Origin: RGIG1681 sp045594425
Lineage (GTDB): Bacteria > Bacillota > Clostridia > Christensenellales > UBA1242
Length of the DNA: 64,000 bases
Assembly (NCBI GenBank): GCA_045594425.1
Contig: JAZNYK010000014.1
Span: forward strand, 37,259 to 101,258
Reading direction: 5' to 3'
Part shown: positions 8,537-14,991 of the stretch, piece after piece
Numbering within the stretch: the stretch's first letter is position 1
Layout: each line of letters begins with the position of its first letter
Program-made: the position numbers and the translations under genes
Notes under the pieces: model-generated
Databases searched by the model: none
What the model was told of the DNA's origin: nothing
The model's input: the letters and a program-made list of their open reading frames with translations, nothing else

Positions 8537-9127
8537 TTATACTCCGTCAACAAACTGATAAATTCTGCTTACAATGTTATCTTTTCCATAAGCAGTTTCA
8601 GAACTGATTAAGTAAATGTTTTCAACACCAACTTTAAGTTTTGCAGCGATGTCTGAAAGTTTTTTATTTCTTTCACTTTTCTTAATCTTATCATACTTTG
8701 TTGCTACTATTGTAACAGGAATATTTGCAAATGTTAAGTATTCTAACATCTGAACATCTTGATTTGTTGGAACGTGTCTAATATCAACAACTAAAATTGC
8801 ATTAGCAATTCTTTGAGATGTTTCAAGATAGGTGTCAATCATCTTTGCCCAACGTTGTTGTTCAAGTTTGCTGGTTTCAGCGTAGCCGTAACCTGGAAGG
8901 TCAACAAGAACAAATTCTTTGTTAAACAAAAAGAAATTTACAAGTTTTGTTTTGCCTTGTGTTGCAGAAACTTTTGCAAGTTTTGAGTTATTTGCAAGCA
9001 TATTAATGAAACTAGACTTGCCAACATTACTTCTTCCAAGCAAAATAATTTCTGGTAAATCAAACCCTTTGTAATTCTCTAATTCTGACTCTGATTTGAT
9101 AAAAACTGCATTTTTTATCGTTTTCAT
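8537..9127 (-). CDS. engB: Ribosome biogenesis GTPase YsxC/EngB
   Basis: A 196-residue GTPase needed for large ribosomal subunit assembly in Bacillus. The G motifs are clear: G1 LGRSNVGKSSFIN (about 31-43), G2 threonines in SATQGKTKLVNFF, G3 DLPGYGYAE, G4 TKYDKIKK and G5 ISSE. It lies downstream of clpX, as in B. subtilis where ysxC follows the lon genes in the same chromosomal block. An intrinsic terminator and roughly 230 bases separate it from clpX, so it probably has its own promoter in 9128-9280, which I could not define with confidence. Confidence 0.96.
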   Translation of the reverse strand: MKTIKNAVFIKSESELENYKGFDLPEIILLGRSNVGKSSFINMLANNSKLAKVSATQGKTKLVNFFLFNKEFVLVDLPGYGYAETSKLEQQRWAKMIDTYLETSQRIANAILVVDIRHVPTNQDVQMLEYLTFANIPVTIVATKYDKIKKSERNKKLSDIAAKLKVGVENIYLISSETAYGKDNIVSRIYQFVDGV

Positions 9128-9274
9128 AATTAAAATACCCCCAATTTTTATTGTTTTTGTTAAAATTTTTGCATTTTTTGCAAATTAATTAAAGAAATAC
9201 ACTGTTCTTTTAACATAACAATATCTTTTAACACTTGATATTTTAACACCTTTCTTTAAAAAAATCAATAGTTA

Positions 9275-9330
9275 CAAAAAAATTACTATCAATTTGTTTT
9301 TATCATAACAAAACAAAGTGATAGTAATTT
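9275..9330 (-). terminator. Rho-independent terminator after clpX
   Basis: On the minus strand, AAATTACTATCA pairs with TGATAGTAATTT across a loop of about 25 bases, and the second arm runs into a T7 tract. It lies 27 bases past the clpX stop. Because the loop is long the hairpin may be less efficient than the others in this window. Confidence 0.75.
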
Positions 9331-9356
9331 GTTAAATATTAAACTATTTTGCAGTT

Positions 9357-10682
9357 TTAAGCAGAAGCAACCTCTTCTGTTTTTGATTTTTCAATGATTG
9401 TTGGAACAACTTTTGTGCTGCCAGCAGATTCAACATCCATAACAATTTTCTGTATGTTTTTATTACTTGGAGCCATATACATAACTGGAAGCATAACACC
9501 TTCCAATATGGTTCGAAGTCCTCTTGCACCAGTTTTTAATTCCATTGCCTTTTTGGCAAATGCAAGAACCGCCTCATTTGTAAACTCTAACTTAACACCA
9601 TCAATCTCAAACAATTTTTTGTATTGTTTAACAAGAGCATTTCTTGGTTCTGTTAAAATTTTCTTTAATGCTTTTTCATCAAGTTCTTTCAAAGTAACAG
9701 TGATTGGAACACGACCAATAAATTCAGGAATAAGTCCATACTTAATTAGGTCATGTGGTTCAACCTTTTCTAACAATTCATCTTCTTTTATTTGCGCTTT
9801 AGTTTTAACATTACCACCAAAGCCCAAAGTTGAACTTTCTGTTCTCTTTTTAATAACTTCATCCAAACCAACAAAAGCACCGCCCAAAATAAACAAAATG
9901 TTTGTTGTATCAATTTGCAAACACTCTTGATTTGGGTGTTTTCTTCCACCTTGTGGAGGAACCGAAGCAACTGTGCTTTCTAAAATCTTTAAAAGTGATT
10001 GTTGAACACCCTCACCAGAAACATCTCTAGTGATAGAAACATTTTCACTCTTTTTGGCAATTTTATCAATTTCATCAATATAGATAATGCCTTTTTCTGC
10101 TTTTTTGATATTATAATCTGCTGCTTGAATAAGTTTTAACAAAATGTTTTCAACATCATCACCAACATATCCAGCCTCTGTTAAAGTGGTTGCATCAGCA
10201 GAAGCAAATGGAACATCAAGAATTTTTGCAAGAGTTTTTGCAATCAAAGTTTTTCCTGAACCAGTTGGTCCAAGCATTAACACGTTGCTTTTTTCAAGGT
10301 CAACATCTTCAAAAACTTTTGTTTTAGCCTCGCCTTTAACGGTTTGTTCTTCTTGTTTCTGTCTTTTTGAAATAACATAGTTAATTCTCTTGTAGTGATT
10401 ATAAACCGCAACAGACAAAACTTCTTTTGCTTTGTCTTGACCAATTATATATTCGTCAAGTTCCTTTTTAATTCTTTCAGGATTTGGCAAATCAAAAGGT
10501 TTTTCTTTTGTTCTCTTTCTTTCTTCTGCATCCAATATATCTCTGCAAATTCTTATACAATCGTTACAGATTCCAACAGAACCTGTTGGGTTTTCAACAA
10601 TCTCTTTGAACGCCCCACGTGGTCTGCCACAAAAAGAGCAATTGTTGTTTCTTGGACTGTTTGGGATTTGGTTATCTTCCAT
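9357..10682 (-). CDS. clpX: ATP-dependent Clp protease ATP-binding subunit ClpX
   Basis: ClpX unfolds substrates and feeds them to ClpP. The 441-residue product has the N-terminal zinc-binding domain with C15-x2-C18 and C39-x2-C42, the Walker A GPTGSGKT (about 138-145), Walker B IIYIDEID, the pore motif GYVGDDVE, and the ClpP-docking loop as LGFG (usually IGFG/LGFG). The gene follows clpP by 66 bases, with a hairpin between them that could reduce read-through. The C-terminal 25 residues are variable and charged, as is common. Confidence 0.97.
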   Translation of the reverse strand: MEDNQIPNSPRNNNCSFCGRPRGAFKEIVENPTGSVGICNDCIRICRDILDAEERKRTKEKPFDLPNPERIKKELDEYIIGQDKAKEVLSVAVYNHYKRINYVISKRQKQEEQTVKGEAKTKVFEDVDLEKSNVLMLGPTGSGKTLIAKTLAKILDVPFASADATTLTEAGYVGDDVENILLKLIQAADYNIKKAEKGIIYIDEIDKIAKKSENVSITRDVSGEGVQQSLLKILESTVASVPPQGGRKHPNQECLQIDTTNILFILGGAFVGLDEVIKKRTESSTLGFGGNVKTKAQIKEDELLEKVEPHDLIKYGLIPEFIGRVPITVTLKELDEKALKKILTEPRNALVKQYKKLFEIDGVKLEFTNEAVLAFAKKAMELKTGARGLRTILEGVMLPVMYMAPSNKNIQKIVMDVESAGSTKVVPTIIEKSKTEEVASA

Positions 10683-10701
10683 AATATCTCCTTAATAAAA
10701 A

Positions 10702-10743
10702 TCAAGATATGCAAAAAAACATAAATTCTTTTGTATATCTTGA
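10702..10743 (-). terminator. Hairpin between clpP and clpX (attenuator-like)
   Basis: A stem of 15 pairs, TCAAGATAT plus six further pairs (one G-U), with a loop of about 12 bases. On the minus strand the second arm is followed by TTTTTATT and then by the clpX ribosome site AAGGAG. It has the form of an intrinsic terminator sitting inside the tig-clpP-clpX block, so clpX may be transcribed at a lower level than clpP. Confidence 0.7.
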
Positions 10744-10748
10744 CCGAA

Positions 10749-11345
10749 TTATTGTCTTTTTGCATAGATTTTGTCAATTAAACCATACTTTTTTGCTTCC
10801 TCGGCAGACATAAAGTTATCTCTGTCAGTGTCTTTTTCGATTGTTTCAATTGACATGCCTGAATTTTCTGACAATATTTTATTTAAAAGTTTTCTAGTTC
10901 TCATCATATGTTCAGCATGAATTTTAATGTCACTCGCTTGACCTTGATATCCACCAAGAGGTTGATGAATCATAACTTCAGAATTTGGCAACGCAAAACG
11001 TTTGCCCTTTGTTCCACTTGAAAGTAATATTGCAGCCATGCTTGCAGCAAGCCCAACACAAACAGTGCAAACATCACATTTGATGTAGTTCATTGTGTCA
11101 AAAATTGCCATACCAGCAACAACACTTCCACCAGGACTATTGATATACATCATTATATCTTTGTCTGGGTCTTTGCCTTCAAGATAAATAAGTTGTGCAA
11201 TCACAAGGTTTGCGGTTTGGTCATTAATTTCACCATTCAAGAAAATTATTCTATCTTCTAAAAGTCTAGAATAAATATCATAAGACCTTTCACCACGGTT
11301 TGTTTGTTCAACGACCATAGGGATAAGCATATCTTTTTCTAACAT
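10749..11345 (-). CDS. clpP: ATP-dependent Clp protease proteolytic subunit
   Basis: The serine protease barrel of the Clp machine, 198 residues. The catalytic triad is visible: S102 in GLAASMAAILLSSG, H127 in VMIHQPLGG, and D176 in DTDRDNFMS. The oligomer/active-site strand YINSPGGSV (about 67-75) is intact. The first residues MLEKDM precede the usual mature start LIPMVVEQT, a short propeptide. It lies between tig and clpX, a common Clostridia arrangement, 20 bases after the tig stop, and is probably co-transcribed with tig. Confidence 0.97.
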   Translation of the reverse strand: MLEKDMLIPMVVEQTNRGERSYDIYSRLLEDRIIFLNGEINDQTANLVIAQLIYLEGKDPDKDIMMYINSPGGSVVAGMAIFDTMNYIKCDVCTVCVGLAASMAAILLSSGTKGKRFALPNSEVMIHQPLGGYQGQASDIKIHAEHMMRTRKLLNKILSENSGMSIETIEKDTDRDNFMSAEEAKKYGLIDKIYAKRQ

Positions 11346-11365
11346 TATTTTGCTCCTAAATGAAC

Positions 11366-12652
11366 TTATTTAATATTATTCTTCTCTTTCAAAAGTTTTA
11401 TAACTTTTTCTGTGATAATGTTATCAGAAACAACTGCTCTTTGTTCATTTGTCATTGTCTTTTTAAGTTCTTCTGCAGTTTTGTTCATTCTGCCAGCAAG
11501 TTCTTCAAGTTTAGCGTCAATGTCAGCATCTTCTGCTTTAACATTTTCAGCCTTAACAATTTCACTTAAAACAAGGCTTGTTTTGATTTGTTTTTCTGTT
11601 TCTTCTTCTCTTGATTTTCTGAAAGTTTCATCTGTCATGCCAGTGTATGCCAAATACATTTCATAAGACATACCTTGAGATGCCAAACTTCTCTTCATTT
11701 CTTCAATTGCACGATTGATTTGATTTGTAACCATGCATTTTGGAACATCACAAGTTGCATTTGCAACAACTGCATCAATAAGTTTGCCTTCAAGTTCTCT
11801 TTCTGCAGATGCTTCTTTTTCTGCTTTGATTTTTTCTTTTGTATCCTTTTTAAGTTCAGCAAGAGTGTTAAATTCGCTAACATCAGCAGCAAATTTATCA
11901 TCGATTTCAGGAACTTGTTTTTCACGAATTGCAAGAAGTTTAACTGCAAAAACTGCTGGTTTGTCTGCAAGTTCTTTTGCGTGATATTCTTTTGGGAATG
12001 TTACGTTCAAGTCTTTTTGTTCATCAATGTTCATTCCTGCAACTTGTTCTTCAAAACCAGCAATGAATGAATGTGAACCAAGTTCAAGTTCAAAATCTTT
12101 TGCACTGCCACCTTCAAAAGCAACACCGTTCATAGAACCAACAAAATCAATGTTTACAAGGTCGCCCATTTTTGCAGGTCTGTCTTTAACTTCAACAAAA
12201 CGTGCTTGTTTTTCTTGCAAATCTTTAAGTTTTGCATCAACTTCTTTTTCAGAAACTGAAACTTTTGCTTTTGCAATTTCAATACCATCATATTTTCCAA
12301 GTTCAACTTCTGGCAAAAGTGTGATTGTTGCAATCCAACTAGCACCTTCTTTTCCAACGTTTTGAACTGAAATATCTGGATAATCAACTGCTTGGATATC
12401 TGTTTCTTTTTCAATCATTTCAAAGAAACTTCTGTCACAAACTGCTGAAAGAGCATCTTCATAAAACATAAATTCGCCATAAGTTTTTTCTAAAACTTTT
12501 CTAGGAATTTTGCCTTGTCTGAAACCATCAAGTTTGTATTTTCCTTTGTTTTGTTCGTATGCTTTTTGAAGTTCTGCTTCCCATTCATCAGCATTAAGAT
12601 TAAATTCTACAAGTAATTTTCCGTCTTTTTTTTCACCAATTTTATATGTCAT
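11366..12652 (-). CDS. tig: Trigger factor (peptidyl-prolyl isomerase chaperone)
   Basis: Ribosome-bound chaperone for nascent chains, 428 residues. The ribosome-binding motif GFRQGKIPRKVLEKTYG is at about 43-59 (canonical GFRxGKxP), followed by the FKBP-type isomerase domain with GDLVNIDFVGSMNGVAFEGG (about 162-181) and ELGSHSFIAGFEEQVAGM, then a long helical C-terminal domain rich in Lys and Glu. It is the first gene of the tig-clpP-clpX unit, with AAGGAG before its ATG and a strong promoter further upstream. Confidence 0.97.
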   Translation of the reverse strand: MTYKIGEKKDGKLLVEFNLNADEWEAELQKAYEQNKGKYKLDGFRQGKIPRKVLEKTYGEFMFYEDALSAVCDRSFFEMIEKETDIQAVDYPDISVQNVGKEGASWIATITLLPEVELGKYDGIEIAKAKVSVSEKEVDAKLKDLQEKQARFVEVKDRPAKMGDLVNIDFVGSMNGVAFEGGSAKDFELELGSHSFIAGFEEQVAGMNIDEQKDLNVTFPKEYHAKELADKPAVFAVKLLAIREKQVPEIDDKFAADVSEFNTLAELKKDTKEKIKAEKEASAERELEGKLIDAVVANATCDVPKCMVTNQINRAIEEMKRSLASQGMSYEMYLAYTGMTDETFRKSREEETEKQIKTSLVLSEIVKAENVKAEDADIDAKLEELAGRMNKTAEELKKTMTNEQRAVVSDNIITEKVIKLLKEKNNIK

Positions 12653-12684
12653 TATATTTCTCCTTAAAAATAACTAACACATCT

Positions 12685-12713
12685 ATTTTAAATAAATCTC
12701 ATAATTTTGTCAA
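12685..12713 (-). promoter_or_regulatory. Promoter of tig-clpP-clpX
   Basis: On the minus strand, a perfect TTGACA (12713-12708), a 17-base spacer and TAAAAT (12690-12685), about 33 bases before the tig start codon. It matches the housekeeping sigma-A consensus closely. Confidence 0.85.
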
Positions 12714-12744
12714 GGTTATATGCACACAATGAATATTCGATGCT

Positions 12745-12772
12745 CAAAAAAAGACTGCTTTTTATAGCAGCC
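12745..12772 (-). terminator. Rho-independent terminator
   Basis: On the minus strand GGCTGCT, a 6-base loop, AGCAGTC, then seven T residues. It ends the two-gene unit of small membrane proteins just upstream of the tig promoter. Confidence 0.9.
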
Positions 12773-12778
12773 ATATCT

Positions 12779-13096
12779 TTAGTATAAAATCAATATTATC
12801 ATTGTAAAAACAAATGCAAGTGCTGAAAGCACCACTTTTGTTATAAGCCAGCCTTTTTCAGACTTTGTCAACTCAAACATAACTTGTCCGTCTTCTTGTG
12901 TTTTTTTGAAAACGAAATAGGTTTTTAATGAATAAAACACAGTCAAAATCAAAAATGTCGCTGTATACATGATAATTGCAAATCTAATAACTTGATATTC
13001 ACCAACAAACTGATAAATAAAAACCAAAATTGTTGAAATGAAAATAGAAATCATGCTTGCAATGTCTAATGTTTTTAAAATATCTCTTTTAGTCAT
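12779..13096 (-). CDS. Small membrane protein, unknown
   Basis: A 105-residue protein with three predicted membrane segments: IASMISIFISTILVFIYQFV near the N-terminus, FAIIMYTATFLILTVFYS in the middle, and VVLSALAFVFTMIILILY at the very end, with a charged loop between the second and third. I do not recognise a family. It lies 19 bases after the next small membrane gene in the same direction and ends at a good terminator, so the two form a short unit of their own. A function cannot be given. Confidence 0.7.
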   Translation of the reverse strand: MTKRDILKTLDIASMISIFISTILVFIYQFVGEYQVIRFAIIMYTATFLILTVFYSLKTYFVFKKTQEDGQVMFELTKSEKGWLITKVVLSALAFVFTMIILILY

Positions 13097-13115
13097 AACT
13101 CACCTTGCATTTGCT

Positions 13116-13448
13116 TTAGATTAAAATTGTGAACATAACAATCATAACAAGTGAAATTGCCCAGACAACCCAAAGCCAAATTTTTCTTCTGTGTCTAATA
13201 TAATTAAATGAAAGCACACAAAGAACAATCCAACCCAAGCAGTTAGCAATTTTTTGAAGTGCTCCACAAACAGATGCAGAAACACCAATCCATGCCAAAA
13301 CTTTAATTAAAAGCAATGAAATACCACCAAAACAAACCGCAGCAAAAGCAAGCAAACTCATTAAACTTCCAAACCCGATTGCACGTTTTTTTGTTGTTGT
13401 GGTTGTTGAAGTTGTTGTTGTAGATTTAGTTTTTTTCTTATCAGCCAT
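13116..13448 (-). CDS. Small membrane protein with Lys/Thr-rich N-terminus
   Basis: A 110-residue protein, family unknown. The first 22 residues are a low-complexity cytoplasmic tail of Lys and Thr (two Thr tetramer/pentamer runs), then three hydrophobic segments: about 27-50, about 65-82, and the C-terminal 90-108. Its start is supported by a promoter (TTGACA, 18 bases, TATAAT) and by AGAGGGGG upstream of the ATG. It shares a transcript with the following 105-residue membrane protein; both have three segments and may act together, but there is no direct evidence for a role. Confidence 0.7.
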   Translation of the reverse strand: MADKKKTKSTTTTSTTTTTKKRAIGFGSLMSLLAFAAVCFGGISLLLIKVLAWIGVSASVCGALQKIANCLGWIVLCVLSFNYIRHRRKIWLWVVWAISLVMIVMFTILI

Positions 13449-13475
13449 AATAATTCCCCCTCTTTACCTAATTTA

Positions 13476-13505
13476 ATTATAATAATTTTATTTTTTTAAT
13501 GTCAA
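13476..13505 (-). promoter_or_regulatory. Promoter of the small membrane protein pair
   Basis: Minus-strand TTGACA (13505-13500), 18-base AT-only spacer, TATAAT (13481-13476), about 28 bases before the start codon at 13448. Both hexamers are perfect; the -35 box overlaps the region just past the rluD stop. Confidence 0.85.
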
Positions 13506-13508
13506 ATG

Positions 13509-14429
13509 TTATCTTTGACTTTTTAATTTGTTTAGAACCGATTTAAAGTAATCTGGAAGTTCACACTCAAAACTCATTCTTTTGCCTGTTGTTGGATGCG
13601 TTAATTCTAGTTTGTATGCGTGCAAAAGTTGCCCGTCTAATTTGAATTTTTGATTTTTGATTCCGTAAGCCTTATCACCAACAATCGGATGGCCTAAATG
13701 TTTTGAATGAACCCGAATTTGGTGTGTTCTGCCGGTTTCTAAAACAAATTCAACCAAACAGTTGCCACCATATCTTTCTTTTACAAAATAGTGCGTTATT
13801 GCCCATTTTCCAGATTCTGAAACCGCCATAGTTTTTCTGTCATTTGGATTTCTTGCAATAAAAGTTTCAACTGTTCCTGTGTCTTGTTTTAAATTTCCTT
13901 CTAGCAAAGCCAAATAGTGCCTAAAGCATGAATGCTCTGCAATTTGACCTGCAAGTGAGGCATGGGCAAAATCATTTTTTGCTACAACTAAAAGCCCAGA
14001 CGTGTCTTTATCAATTCTATGCACAATGCCTGGTCTAATATTATCCCCACTGTCGCTTAAATTTTCAAAATAATATAACAATGCATTAACAAGAGTGTGG
14101 TTATAAGCCCCTGGTGCTGGATGAACAACCATCCCTTGCGGTTTGTTTATGATTGCAAAATCATCATCTTCATAAACGATATCTAGAGGAATATTTTCAG
14201 CCTCTGCATTAATTTCAAGAACATCTTTTGAAAATGAAATTTTTATAACGTCACCATTTTTTATCAAAAATCCAGCCTTCTGTGATTTTCCATTAACAAG
14301 CACTTTGCCCGCAGAAATTTGAAGTTTTATTTGTGACCTTGTCCAGTCTGTTTCATTTGCAAGCAAAACATCTAATCTTGTTTTTTCTTCTAAATCCTCT
14401 GCAATAAATTCTGAGTTTAATTCAATCAT
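13509..14429 (-). CDS. rluD: Ribosomal large subunit pseudouridine synthase, RluD family
   Basis: A 306-residue pseudouridine synthase. It starts with an S4-type RNA-binding domain (TRLDVLLANE to NGDVIKISF, about 17-70) and then the catalytic domain with HRIDKDTSGLLVVAKN, whose aspartate near residue 139 is the nucleophile. RTHQIRVH, also typical, follows at about 230. Its N-terminus overlaps the lspA stop by 4 bases (ATGA-type overlap), the usual lspA-rluD pairing of Firmicutes. The exact target uridines are not decidable from sequence; RluD-type enzymes modify helix 69 of 23S rRNA. Confidence 0.93.
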   Translation of the reverse strand: MIELNSEFIAEDLEEKTRLDVLLANETDWTRSQIKLQISAGKVLVNGKSQKAGFLIKNGDVIKISFSKDVLEINAEAENIPLDIVYEDDDFAIINKPQGMVVHPAPGAYNHTLVNALLYYFENLSDSGDNIRPGIVHRIDKDTSGLLVVAKNDFAHASLAGQIAEHSCFRHYLALLEGNLKQDTGTVETFIARNPNDRKTMAVSESGKWAITHYFVKERYGGNCLVEFVLETGRTHQIRVHSKHLGHPIVGDKAYGIKNQKFKLDGQLLHAYKLELTHPTTGKRMSFECELPDYFKSVLNKLKSQR

Positions 14430-14905
14430 TTCTCTTCCTTTTGAGCCTCTGGTTTTTGAGGTTCATTTCTTTTGAACGATGAAATCAAAATGCATACACA
14501 AAGCATAATTGCACCAATTGTGATAGCCATGTCTGCAATATTAAAAATCGCAAAATTTATAAATTTCAAGTAAATAAAGTCCCTAACTCCGCCAAAAATC
14601 AACCTATCAAGCACATTTGATAATGTTCCACCCAACACTAACCCCACGCTAACTTTTTCAAGTTTCATGGTAAAAAACTTCTTTGAAACAATAATCCAAA
14701 CAAACAGTGCTGAAGCAACTAATGATGTTATTATAAACACCACACTCATTCCTTCAAACATACTAAAGGCAACACCCGTGTTTAATGAACTTTCAAACCA
14801 CAACAAATTGCCAACAATTGACCTTGCGGGAGTTCCATAAATCAAAAATTTTGTAAGTTGGTCAAGTGCAATTATAACCGCCGATAAAATAAATCCTATA
14901 ATCAT
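14426..14905 (-). CDS. lspA: Lipoprotein signal peptidase
   Basis: LspA cleaves the signal peptide of diacylglyceryl-modified prolipoproteins in the membrane. The 159-residue protein has four membrane segments and both catalytic aspartates, in TLSNVLDRLIFGGVRDFI (D100) and FNIADMAI (D125). The LDQLTKF and NTGVAFSM motifs are also present. It is coupled to rluD by a 4-base overlap. The last 14 residues are a charged cytoplasmic tail. Its likely substrates in this window include the 504-codon lipoprotein at 60.2-61.7 kb. Confidence 0.96.
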   Translation of the reverse strand: MIIGFILSAVIIALDQLTKFLIYGTPARSIVGNLLWFESSLNTGVAFSMFEGMSVVFIITSLVASALFVWIIVSKKFFTMKLEKVSVGLVLGGTLSNVLDRLIFGGVRDFIYLKFINFAIFNIADMAITIGAIMLCVCILISSFKRNEPQKPEAQKEEK

Positions 14906-14936
14906 AATAACTCCAACTAAATTTTAACATACACTA

Positions 14937-14970
14937 AAAAAAAAGACAAGGCGAACCTTGTCTTATTTTT
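14937..14970. terminator. Terminator closing the secretion-like locus
   Basis: Perfect 9-base stem AAGACAAGG / CCTTGTCTT with loop CGAA, A-rich on the left and ATTTTT on the right, so it may work in both directions. It lies between the lspA start and the end of the 944-residue membrane protein gene, and separates the secretion-like locus from lspA-rluD. Confidence 0.9.
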
Positions 14971-14991
14971 ACTTTTGTTTTAGCATAAAGG

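Noticed and set aside
9394..9930. A 178-codon plus-strand frame across clpX
   Set aside because: It is a shadow of clpX, which has all its motifs on the minus strand.
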